The notes under the pieces were generated by a model, which saw only the letters and a program-made list of their open reading frames with translations, was not told the DNA's origin and ran no database searches. From Cephaloticoccus capnophilus (GTDB lineage Bacteria > Verrucomicrobiota > Verrucomicrobiia > Opitutales > Opitutaceae), in NCBI RefSeq assembly GCF_001580045.1, contig NZ_LSZP01000018.1:1-33211 (forward strand): a DNA stretch of 33,211 nt. The letters are read 5' to 3'. This document shows, one piece after another, positions 18,236 to 26,405 of this stretch (positions are counted from its first letter, which is position 1; each line of letters opens with the position of its first letter). The translations under genes and the position numbers were made by a program.

Positions 18236-21112
18236 TTAAGCGGAGGCGAGAGCTGCGGTGCAGCGCGGGCAAATGCCGCTTTCGGGGTCGAGTGCGGGCT
18301 CCCAACGCCAGCAGCGCGGGCAGCGGACGAGTCCGGCTTCCTCGCCAGTGCGGACACGGATTTGAAGCGCATCGTCCTTGGCCGAGTCACTGGTTTCCAG
18401 TGCGACTTGCGAGACGATGAAGAGCTCGGGCAGTGAGTCTCGGTAGCGGAGCAGCGTATCGAAAGCGGGACTACTGAGCGGGCCAGAAACCGTAATCACT
18501 GCGTCGAGCGATTTACCGAGCTCACCTGCGGCGCGGCGCGGCTCGATGTGCTGGGACACTTGCGCGCGGACGCTGAGGAGTTGGTCGAAGTCGGCGGCGA
18601 GTGCGGTGTCGCGCCATTCGGCGGGCGCGCTCGGCCAGTCTTGGAGGTGGACGGAGTCGCTCTCGGCATATTCGCGGCCCGCCGTCGCGTAGCTCCACGC
18701 TTCGTCGGTCGTGAAGCAGAGGATTGGGGCGAGCAGCCGCACGAGCGCATGAAAGAGGTGGTGAATGGCGGTCTGCGAGGAGCGGCGCAGTGGGTGGTTT
18801 ACGCCGAGCGTGTAGAGCCGGTCTTTGAGGATGTCGTGATAGACTGCCGAAAGCGTGACTGCGCAGAACTGGTTACAGAGTTGGTAGACGCGGTGGAATT
18901 CGTAGCGCGAGTAGGCGCGGGTGCACTCGTCGATGAGTGTGGCGCATTGGTGCAGGGCCCAGCGGTCGAGCGCGTCGAGCGACTCGTGCGCGACGGCGTG
19001 CTGGGCGAGGTCGAAGTCGAAGAGGTTGGAGAGTTGGAAGCGGAAGGTGTTGCGAAAGAGCCGGTAGCTTTCGCTCACGTTTTTCAAAATCTCGTCGTCT
19101 ACGGGGATGTCGTCGCGAAAATCCTGCGAGGCAATCCATAGCCGGATGACGTCCGCGCCGTATTGGCCGATGTAGGCTTCGGCGGTTTGCGGCTTTTGGT
19201 AAGTGCTGCTTTTGGAGATTTTTTGGCGGTCTTTATCGACGATGAAGCCGTGCGTGAGGACGGCTTTGTAGGGTGCGGCACCTGAGGCGATGACGCTGTT
19301 CCAGAGTGAGGACTGGAACCAGCCGCGATGCTGGTCACTGCCTTCGAGGTAAAGGTCAGCGGGCCAGTGCGTGCCGCCTTGGCCGCGGCGGAGGACTGCG
19401 GCTTGGGTCGAGCCTGAGTCGAGCCACACGTCGAGGGTGTCGCGCCCACAGCTGAGCTCGGCGGCGGGCGGCCAGTGGGCGGGGAGCGTGACGCCATCGA
19501 GCAGCTCGGCGGCGGTCATCGCATACCAACAGTTGGAGCCGTGTTGGGCGATTTTTTCAGCAACGGCGCGGACGACGCCCGCGTCGAGATAGGGCTGCTT
19601 GTCGGGGCCGTAAAAGGCGACGAGCGGCACGCCCCAACTGCGTTGGCGGCTAATGCACCAATCGGGCCGCGACTCGACTGCGCCGCGAATCCGTGCCTCG
19701 CCCCACGCTGGGATCCAGCCGCCGTTTGCGGCGATTTTTTCGATTTCGGTAAGGGCGGTTTTGCGGGGCGTGGGGGCGTCGCCGTTTGTGCGGTCGAGAG
19801 AGACAAACCACTGGTCGACAGCGCGGAAAATGATGGGCGTCTTTGAGCGCCAGCAGTGCGGGTAGCTGTGTTCGTAGCGGGCTTTGGCGAGGAGTGTGCC
19901 GGAGTCGGCGAGTTTTTTAAGGACGGCAAGGTTGGCCGCAGACGGTTTCTTGGCCTTCGCGTCTTCGGCGGTTTCCTGCGTGCTCACGCCAACGAGGTCG
20001 GGGGGGATGCGGCCATCGTCGAGGTAGCTGCCGTCGTCGCCGACGGGGCAGTAGATTTCGAGACCGTATTTGAGGCCAGTCTGGTAGTCCTCGGCACCGT
20101 GGCCGGGCGCGGTGTGGACGGCTCCGGTGCCGCTGTCGGTCGTCACGTAGTCAGCGAGGACGATGGGCGCGGCGCGGTCGATAAAGGGATGGCGGGCTTG
20201 CAGCCCTTCGAGCTTGGCGCCAGGGAGGGTGGCGATGATCGCGGGCGCGGGGTCGAGCTTGGCCGCGGCGGCGACTTGGGGGAGCAGGGCTTGCGCGACG
20301 AGGAGGCGTTCGCTGCTGGTTTCGGCGACGGCGTAGTCGATTTGCGGATGCAGCGCGATGGCGAGATTGGCGGGGATCGTCCACGGCGTCGTTGTCCAAA
20401 TGACGACCGAGAGCGGCTTGTCCGTGGGCAGGGCGAAGCGGGCGGCTTCGGTCGCCGGGACGGGGAACTTTACCCAAATGGCGATCGAGGTGTGCGGCTT
20501 GTATTCGATTTCCGCCTCGGCGAGCGCGGTTTCAAAGGGGATGGACCAGTAGACGGGCTTTTTGCTGCGGTAGACGAGCCCTTGCTCCACGAAGGCCGCA
20601 AAGGTGTGCACGATGTCGGCCTCGAAGGCGGGGGCCTTGGTTTTGTATTCGTTTTCCCAATCGGCGAGGATGCCGACGCGCTTGAATTGGGCGCGTTGGG
20701 TCGCGATCCATTTTTCCGAAAATGCATCGCAGCGGGCGCGCAGCTCGGCGGTCGTGAGTTGGAGGTTTTGGGCGCGGATTTCGGCGGTGACTTTTTGCTC
20801 AATGGGCAAGCCGTGGCAGTCCCAGCCGGGGACGTAGGGCGTGCGGTAGCCGCTCATCGACTTGAAGCGGTTGACGAAGTCTTTGAGCGATTTGTTGAGC
20901 GCGGTGCCGATGTGCACGTCGCCGTTGGTAAAGGGCGGGCCGTCGTGCAGGACGAAGACTTTGTCGCTGGCTTTGCGCCGCTGCTGCATAGCGGCGAAGA
21001 GGTCGATTTCCTCCCAGTGCTTGAGGCGTGCAGGTTCGCGTTGCACGAGGTTGGCCCGCATGGGGAAGTCCGTTTTGGGCAGCAGCAGAGTGTCTTTCAG
21101 GTCTTGGGCCAT
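18236..21112 (-). CDS. ileS: Isoleucyl-tRNA synthetase
   Basis: 958 residues, the usual bacterial length. It charges tRNA-Ile and edits mis-charged Val. Class I boxes: GDVHIGTALNKSLKD (HIGH) and KDRQKISKSSTYQKP (KMSKS loop with Ile in place of Met). The substrate motifs GYRTPYVPGWDCHGLPIE and DVWLDSGSTQAAVL, and the editing-domain part YVTTDSGTGAVHTAPGHGAEDY, are present. The C-terminal zinc knuckles RCPRCWRWEP and CPRC are intact. It heads the minus-strand ileS / DksA-like / lspA run. A 431-residue plus-strand open frame inside it is an antisense artefact. The leader contains competing hairpins (separate entry). Confidence 0.98.
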   Translation of the reverse strand: MAQDLKDTLLLPKTDFPMRANLVQREPARLKHWEEIDLFAAMQQRRKASDKVFVLHDGPPFTNGDVHIGTALNKSLKDFVNRFKSMSGYRTPYVPGWDCHGLPIEQKVTAEIRAQNLQLTTAELRARCDAFSEKWIATQRAQFKRVGILADWENEYKTKAPAFEADIVHTFAAFVEQGLVYRSKKPVYWSIPFETALAEAEIEYKPHTSIAIWVKFPVPATEAARFALPTDKPLSVVIWTTTPWTIPANLAIALHPQIDYAVAETSSERLLVAQALLPQVAAAAKLDPAPAIIATLPGAKLEGLQARHPFIDRAAPIVLADYVTTDSGTGAVHTAPGHGAEDYQTGLKYGLEIYCPVGDDGSYLDDGRIPPDLVGVSTQETAEDAKAKKPSAANLAVLKKLADSGTLLAKARYEHSYPHCWRSKTPIIFRAVDQWFVSLDRTNGDAPTPRKTALTEIEKIAANGGWIPAWGEARIRGAVESRPDWCISRQRSWGVPLVAFYGPDKQPYLDAGVVRAVAEKIAQHGSNCWYAMTAAELLDGVTLPAHWPPAAELSCGRDTLDVWLDSGSTQAAVLRRGQGGTHWPADLYLEGSDQHRGWFQSSLWNSVIASGAAPYKAVLTHGFIVDKDRQKISKSSTYQKPQTAEAYIGQYGADVIRLWIASQDFRDDIPVDDEILKNVSESYRLFRNTFRFQLSNLFDFDLAQHAVAHESLDALDRWALHQCATLIDECTRAYSRYEFHRVYQLCNQFCAVTLSAVYHDILKDRLYTLGVNHPLRRSSQTAIHHLFHALVRLLAPILCFTTDEAWSYATAGREYAESDSVHLQDWPSAPAEWRDTALAADFDQLLSVRAQVSQHIEPRRAAGELGKSLDAVITVSGPLSSPAFDTLLRYRDSLPELFIVSQVALETSDSAKDDALQIRVRTGEEAGLVRCPRCWRWEPALDPESGICPRCTAALASA

Positions 21113-21142
21113 TTGAGAGGAGCGCGGAGGCTAGGAGTGCCT

Positions 21143-21195
21143 CTCCCTTAGTCAAGGGAGGCGAAGCCTCTATTATTCGGGCGGTGCACCGTCCG
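21143..21195 (-). promoter_or_regulatory. Hairpins in the ileS leader
   Basis: Within about 85 bases before the ileS start are CTCCCTT / AAGGGAG (21143-21160), GAGGC-GAA-GCCTC (21158-21170, overlapping the first and so mutually exclusive with it) and the palindrome CGGGCGGTGCACCGTCCG (21178-21195). The arrangement hints at a switchable leader. It lacks the T-box consensus, and no T-run follows. Confidence 0.35.
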
Positions 21196-21335
21196 ATAGG
21201 CTCCTTTAACGTTGCGCATTTTTGAGGGCGACCCGTGCGCGCTGGCCTTGGCCTAGTGCGTCTATGCCGGCACTTTTTTTCGTCGCGCGTGTTGGCGAGC
21301 CGTCTGGCGAAGCAATAATGACGCTTCGGGAGGCG

Positions 21336-21410
<75 letters not shown>

Positions 21411-21470
21411 AAATAAGCGCGGTGCGGGAACACAGCGTGGTGAGTCACCTAGCTCAAGTTTTTTCTAATG

Positions 21471-21655
21471 CTTAGGGTCTGTTCTGTTTCCGTTTCAAAC
21501 GCGCGCCGCGACGGAGGCAGGTTTTCCACTGCGCGTGGTGCGGCGGTCAGTGACCGCTTCCATTTAATTAGGGAATTGGCCCCGTCGCTTCGCGACGAAA
21601 CCAATTCCCTAATTTGAAGTCCCTTCTCTTGTCGCGTTGCGACAAGGAAGCGGTT
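21471..21655 (+). repeat. Structured palindromic repeat, shortened copy C with outer module
   Basis: It opens with CTTAGGGTCTGTTC and GTTTCAAACG (outer module), then CCACTGCGCGTGGTGCGGC from 21526, as in copy A. The first hairpin reads AATTAGGGAATTGG against CCAATTCCCTAATT, whereas copies A and B have AATTTGGGATTTC with its own complement: both arms changed together. The second hairpin is TTGTCGC-GTT-GCGACAA. The conserved core and third hairpin are missing. Here CAGTGACCGCTTCC and GGAAGCGGTTACTG close the whole as one long stem. It ends 8 bases beyond the TonB-receptor stop codon. Confidence 0.85.
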
Positions 21656-21663
21656 ACTGAGCG

Positions 21664-23991
21664 TTAGAACTTCCAGGTGAGGGAGCCGTAGAGGTTACGC
21701 GGCGTGCCGGGGACGATGAGGTTTCTGAAGTCGGCGGCGGCGTAGTAGTCTTTGCCTAGAGCGTTGGCGATTGTGAGGCTGTAGCTCCAGTTTGCGCGGG
21801 CGTAGCTGATGGTCGCATCGACTATTGTGCGCGAGGGCAAGTAGCCGGAGGGGCGGTTGGGGATCAGCTTATCGGGGGTCGATGCGGGCGTGTAACCGGA
21901 GATGTTTTCGATGGGGCTTTCGCCCATGTAGGTCGCGCCGATGGCGAGTGCGAGGCCTTTGGTCGGGCCGCTCAAAAACTCGTAGCGCAGGTACGCGTTG
22001 GCCATTTCTTCGGGGACGCTGGCGAGCATGTTTCCATTGGGGTCGCGGCTGGTGGCGTCTGTGTAGCTAGCGATAATCGAGAGGCTGGGGGTGATGGAGC
22101 CGGTGACTTGGTACTCCCAGCCTTCGGCGGTGCGCGAGACGATGATGTCGGGCAAGACGGTGGGCGGTGGCGGGTTCGAGAAGTTGGCGGGGTTGTAGAT
22201 TCCGTAGCCGCTTTGCTCGATTTCGTAGTAGGCGATGGAGGCGATGATGCGGCCTTCGAGGAAGCTGCCTTTGAGGCCGATTTCGTCTTGCTCGCCGACT
22301 GAGAAGGTGGGCGCGAGCCCTTGGCTGACTTGCTCGAAGTTGCCCACCGGGACGGCGTTTTCGGTGTGGCCGTAGTAAACCGAGAGGTTTTGTATCGGTT
22401 TTACCACGACGCCGTAGTTGTGCGTGGCCTTACTGCCGGCCCCGGGGAACATTTGTCCGGCGCTGCGCGTGGCGGTGGCGGCCCAGAGTTTGTCGCCGTA
22501 GTAGCCGTTGAAGGTGAGGTGCGAGATACCGCCGGAGAGGACGAGCCGTTCGTTGAAGAGTTGGAGCTGCTCGGTGAGGTAGACTTGGTAGCGTGTCTCC
22601 GCGTTGCGCCGCATGGAGGTGAGTGCGCCGCGCGTAATGTCGCCAGTGGGGTAGTGGGCGACGCGGGTGTCGAGGGCGGGGACGCTGCGAGGGCGTACGT
22701 CGCTATTGGTCGCGCTGTAGGCGTAGGCGAAACCGATGAGTGTCGTGGATTTCCACTCGGCGTCGTCGACGATGTACGACCAGTCGTTTTGCAGGTCGCG
22801 GTAGCGGTTGTGCCGCTGGGGGCCTTCGGTACCGCCAAGCCGGAAGATGGGCGACATTTTGGGCGCGGGGATGGGGGCGTAGGGCGGGTTGGGGTCGTAG
22901 ATAAAGTCAGGATCGTACTCGCCGGTCAGCGGGTTGCGGTTTGTCCAACCGGCGGGGACGGGTGTCTCGAAGTTTGTTCCTACGCGAGACTCGCCGTAGG
23001 GTTGGCTCGACTGGGCAACGCGGCCCGCGAGGCGCACTGAGAGTTGGTCGGTCACCGTCGAGGTGAAGAGTGCGGTGGCGGCGTGTGCCTCGGCCATACG
23101 GAACTCGGAGTGGCGGCCATAAGTGGGGTTAAACGTGCGCGGGAGTCCTTCCCAGGTTTTGAGCGGTGTGCGTGTGCCGACGGAGGGATCGGCGGGGAGG
23201 CCCACGTCGTTAGTCGCCTTAAAGTCGTAGTATTCGTAGCGCAGCGTGAGGTTGCTCTGTGGGGCGATGCGCCAGGTGAGCGAGGGCGTGATGAGGAGCG
23301 AGCGGCGCGTGTGCCTAGACACGTAGCCGTCACTGTCTTGAGCGGCGACGACGGCGCGGTAGGCGAAGTTTTGGCTGATGGGGCCGGTGACATCGAGCTC
23401 GGCGCGATTGGTGTTGTACTCGCCGACTTGGACTTTGACCGAGCCGCCGGGCGTGAACTGCGGCTTCTTGGTTACGAGGTTGATCGTGCCGCCGGGCGCG
23501 CCGCTGGGGTGCAGGAGCGCGTCGGGGCCTTTGACGACTTCTATGCGCTCGACGCCGCCGTGGTCGTAGTTGGCGAGGTCGGTCGTGCTAAAGCCATCGA
23601 CGCGGCGGCCGGTGATTTCGAAGCCGCGAATCGCGAGCCGGTCTTGCGCGCTGGGCAGCCGTGCCTCGCCAACACCCGCGACGTATTTGGCGACATCGAG
23701 CACGCGCGCCGCGCCCACGTCGTTAATGAACTCTTGGGTGAGAACGGTCACGGTGGTGGGCGTGTCCATAATATTGGCGGCGATACGACCACCGGCTGCG
23801 GCTGCCGCGGATTGGTAGCGCGCGGGGGCGGCAGACGAGACTTCAAAGACCGAGAGCGTGACGAGCTCTTGATCTTCGGTTGATTGGGCCGCAGCGGAGC
23901 TGGGGTGTGGCGTGGGGGAGCTTTGTGCTAGGGCGGCGAGTGTCGAAGCGAGTGCCGCGACAGCCGAGAGAGCGAGTCCTCGATATATCAT
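21664..23991 (-). CDS. TonB-dependent outer-membrane receptor (siderophore-receptor-like)
   Basis: 775 residues. Signal peptide at the N-terminus (MIYRGLALSAVAALASTLAALAQ). A short linker leads to a plug domain (about 70-190) with DTPTTVTVLTQEFINDVGA, RLAIRGFEITGRRVDG and VERIEVVKGPDALLHPSG followed by GGTINLVTKKP. The rest is an antiparallel-strand-rich beta-barrel ending in LYGSLTWKF, a typical aromatic C-terminal strand. This matches the TonB-dependent siderophore receptor group that takes ferric chelates across the outer membrane. The substrate cannot be read from sequence, and no transport or synthesis genes accompany it. Transcript end coincides with repeat copy C. Plus-strand open frames inside are shadows. 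Confidence 0.92.
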   Translation of the reverse strand: MIYRGLALSAVAALASTLAALAQSSPTPHPSSAAAQSTEDQELVTLSVFEVSSAAPARYQSAAAAAGGRIAANIMDTPTTVTVLTQEFINDVGAARVLDVAKYVAGVGEARLPSAQDRLAIRGFEITGRRVDGFSTTDLANYDHGGVERIEVVKGPDALLHPSGAPGGTINLVTKKPQFTPGGSVKVQVGEYNTNRAELDVTGPISQNFAYRAVVAAQDSDGYVSRHTRRSLLITPSLTWRIAPQSNLTLRYEYYDFKATNDVGLPADPSVGTRTPLKTWEGLPRTFNPTYGRHSEFRMAEAHAATALFTSTVTDQLSVRLAGRVAQSSQPYGESRVGTNFETPVPAGWTNRNPLTGEYDPDFIYDPNPPYAPIPAPKMSPIFRLGGTEGPQRHNRYRDLQNDWSYIVDDAEWKSTTLIGFAYAYSATNSDVRPRSVPALDTRVAHYPTGDITRGALTSMRRNAETRYQVYLTEQLQLFNERLVLSGGISHLTFNGYYGDKLWAATATRSAGQMFPGAGSKATHNYGVVVKPIQNLSVYYGHTENAVPVGNFEQVSQGLAPTFSVGEQDEIGLKGSFLEGRIIASIAYYEIEQSGYGIYNPANFSNPPPPTVLPDIIVSRTAEGWEYQVTGSITPSLSIIASYTDATSRDPNGNMLASVPEEMANAYLRYEFLSGPTKGLALAIGATYMGESPIENISGYTPASTPDKLIPNRPSGYLPSRTIVDATISYARANWSYSLTIANALGKDYYAAADFRNLIVPGTPRNLYGSLTWKF

Positions 23992-24234
23992 AACTGGGGA
24001 ATGGAGGGGTTGGGGTTAGGGGATGAGTGCTCATCCACCGCTGAGCGGCGCGAGAGCAAACGAACCGTTCCCAAGTCGCCAAAGTTCTGCAAGTCCCTCT
24101 AGTTAAGCATCTTTACTACCTTGGGTATTAGGGGAATATAGGGGAGCGCTTATCCCCAGTCGCAAGCGTACGAGGCCAGAAGTATTCTCTGATAGAGCTG
24201 GCGAGGGTATGGCAGCAGAACCTTGCGCCGCGTC
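23992..24234. other. Spacer between the TonB-receptor start and the helicase stop
   Basis: 243 bases without a convincing gene. It holds the receptor's 5' region, more AT-rich than its surroundings near 24100-24145 (a run with TTAAGCATCTTTACTAC). No clear Fur-like box or terminator was recognised. Confidence 0.5.
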
Positions 24235-26319
24235 CTATCCAAAAATCTCGTCGCGTGTTTCCCTGTTTATGCGGGTGATGTTGCGCGTGGGGAGGCTGCC
24301 TAAGAAGAGTCGTCCGTAGCTTTTCGCCAAAACGCGCGAGTCGAGGATCGTGACTAGGCCGGTGTCGCTCGCTGTGCGGATGAGTCGGCCCACTCCTTGG
24401 CGGAATTTCGTTAGCGCATCCGGCAAGGTCAGTTCGGCAAAGGGGTTTCCGCCGCGTTCGCGGATGTGTTCGCACTTGGCCTCAACGATGGGGTGCGTGG
24501 GCTGGCCAAAGGGAAGCCGCGTGAGGATGACTTGCGAGAGTGCCGGCCCAGGCACGTCGATCCCCGTCCAAAAGCTATCCGTTCCGAAAAGCACCGCGTC
24601 GCCCTCTGCCCGCATGCGTTCGGCGAGTTCGGTTCTCGATAGGTCTTGGCCTTGCATGAGGAAGGGCCGCCCGAGTTTTAGGTAAATGGGCTCCAGCGCG
24701 GCAGCGACCGCGCGCATGTCGTTATAACTGGTAAAGAGGACGAGTGAGCCGCCGCGCACGCGCTCGGTGCAAAAGCGCACGTAGTCGCCTAAGACTTCAA
24801 TCGCGAGGCGTGCGTCCTCCCGCGAGGGGAGTGGCACATCGCTCGCTACGAAAACGCGCATGCAGCGTGCGTAGTCGAAGGGAGACTCGACGATAACGCT
24901 TGGCGTATTCTCTGCGCCGATACGGGCTGCGTAGGGCTCCATTTTTCCGCCAATCGCGAGTGTCGCACTCGTGCAAAGCACGCTCGTGCCCCCGCTAAAA
25001 ATTTGTCGGCGCAGCTCGGCGGCGATATCGATAGGCGCACTGCGCAGTGCGATAATCGTCTGCCGCCGCCCGCCTCGCTCGGCCCAATAAACGTGCCCCG
25101 GATCACCGAGTGTAAGCCACTCGGTGACGCCTTTTTGGAGGCCGCGCACGCGGCCCGCGTGTTCGAGGAGTTCTTCGCGGTCGTGGCCTTCGTCGAATTG
25201 GTCAGCGGTTTTTAGAATCAGCCGGTGCAGCGCACCGAGCGGGCCGTCGAGTAGTGGGGTGATGGTCTCGGCGTCGCGCACGCGGACGATTGTGCGCGTG
25301 CTCAACAGTTGCTGGTGGACGAGTGCGAAAAACTGCTGCGCGGCCTCTGCCGCATCGAGCACGAGTTGCCGCCCTTCTGGGTGGCCAAACTTTGCCAAAA
25401 GTCCGCGCGAGGTCTTCGGGTTGTAGAGTGCGGTGAGCGTGCGATTTACGCTATAACTAGAGAGCGATAGGCCGAAGTTTTCGGTGGCGACTTCGGGCAC
25501 GGTGTGCGCCTCGTCGAGCACGAGAAAGTCGTCTGCGTAGAGGATGCCGCGTGCCTCGCTCTCGGTCGTGCCCGCGTAGGCGCGACCGGCACCGGCGTTG
25601 AGCAGCGAGAAGAGCAGCGCGTGGTTGACGATGATGACCTGCGAAGAGCGCAGCCTCACTTTGGCGCGTTGGTAAAAGCAGCGGGTCGGGTCACAGTTTT
25701 TGCGCGAGCAAGTCGCCGAGGCGGCGTTAACGGCTTCCCAAATTTCGGGACGCGGCGGGGGCTGGAGTTCGTGTCGCAGGCCGTTCTCGCTGGTTTGCGC
25801 CCACTCGGCTATCCGCTGGAGCTCCTCGTAGTCGCTATCGGCAAAGAGCGAGGCGCGGTCGGCCAGCGCGCGCGCGAGCCGTGTCGTGCACAGGTAGTTG
25901 GCTTTACCGAGAAGCACGCTCGCCTGAAATGTCGCGTAGGGCGCGAGCTCCGGCACGGCGGAGAAGAGGCGGCGGCAAAGCGGGAGGTCTTTTTTCTCCA
26001 ACTGCTCTTGGAGCGCGATCGTGTGTGTCGAGACGATGAGTTGGCGCGATTGGTCGATGGCGTGAATGATGCCCGGGAGCAGATAGGCGAGCGATTTGCC
26101 GACGCCGGTGCCTGCTTCAAACATCAGCGGCGTGTCGCCTTCGAAGGCGGCGGCGGCGGCCCGCGCCATTGACTCCTGCTCGGGGCGGTGCTCGAGCGAG
26201 AGCGTTTCTTGGAGCCACCCGCCTTCGGCAAAAAGCTGCGCGGCGAATTTCTGCGCGTGGTTCGGCAAGCTTGCGGGAGGCTGCAGCCCAAAGTCGGTGT
26301 CGTCACGCAATCCAATCAT
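24235..26319 (-). CDS. DinG/XPD-type ATP-dependent DNA helicase
   Basis: 694 residues from the ATG reading MIGLRDDTDFG. Superfamily 2 motifs in order: Q-like RPEQESMA, Walker A EAGTGVGKSLAYLLP (about 68-82), STHTIALQEQL, the Walker-B box VLDEAHTVP, and motif VI QGVGRLIRT. Between Walker A and DEAH lie spaced cysteines (YLCTTR, then CSRKNCDPTRC), as expected for the iron-sulfur cluster of the XPD/DinG family, which unwinds DNA 5'-3' in repair and R-loop removal. Whether it is DinG or YoaA-like cannot be settled by eye, so no symbol is given. The start lies 86 bases from the divergent metal ATPase. Confidence 0.92.
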   Translation of the reverse strand: MIGLRDDTDFGLQPPASLPNHAQKFAAQLFAEGGWLQETLSLEHRPEQESMARAAAAAFEGDTPLMFEAGTGVGKSLAYLLPGIIHAIDQSRQLIVSTHTIALQEQLEKKDLPLCRRLFSAVPELAPYATFQASVLLGKANYLCTTRLARALADRASLFADSDYEELQRIAEWAQTSENGLRHELQPPPRPEIWEAVNAASATCSRKNCDPTRCFYQRAKVRLRSSQVIIVNHALLFSLLNAGAGRAYAGTTESEARGILYADDFLVLDEAHTVPEVATENFGLSLSSYSVNRTLTALYNPKTSRGLLAKFGHPEGRQLVLDAAEAAQQFFALVHQQLLSTRTIVRVRDAETITPLLDGPLGALHRLILKTADQFDEGHDREELLEHAGRVRGLQKGVTEWLTLGDPGHVYWAERGGRRQTIIALRSAPIDIAAELRRQIFSGGTSVLCTSATLAIGGKMEPYAARIGAENTPSVIVESPFDYARCMRVFVASDVPLPSREDARLAIEVLGDYVRFCTERVRGGSLVLFTSYNDMRAVAAALEPIYLKLGRPFLMQGQDLSRTELAERMRAEGDAVLFGTDSFWTGIDVPGPALSQVILTRLPFGQPTHPIVEAKCEHIRERGGNPFAELTLPDALTKFRQGVGRLIRTASDTGLVTILDSRVLAKSYGRLFLGSLPTRNITRINRETRDEIFG

Positions 26320-26323
26320 GAAG

Positions 26324-26391
26324 AAGAGGCAGGCAAGAGAGCTGCCTCTCGCTAGCAAATGAAAAGGCCGCGACGCATCTGCTTGCGGCCT
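26324..26391. promoter_or_regulatory. Two hairpins in the helicase / ATPase divergent spacer
   Basis: AGAGGCAG with CTGCCTCT (about 26325-26349), then AGGCCGC with GCGGCCT (26365-26391). The second ends 14 bases before the ATPase ATG and could affect its ribosome site (AGGGG at 26400). On the minus strand it is followed by TTTTC, so it might equally act as a terminator in that direction. Confidence 0.4.
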
Positions 26392-26405
26392 GATTTATTA
26401 GGGGC

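Noticed and set aside
19856-21151. 431-codon open frame on the plus strand
   Set aside because: Exactly antisense to ileS, Gly/Val/Asp-rich with no motif; a by-product of GC-rich codon bias.
21178-21195. T-box-like GGTGCACCG in the ileS leader
   Set aside because: It is a simple palindrome; the AGGGTGGNACCGCG consensus, specifier loop and terminator are not seen.
25504-26172. 222-codon plus-strand frame
   Set aside because: Antisense to the helicase gene.
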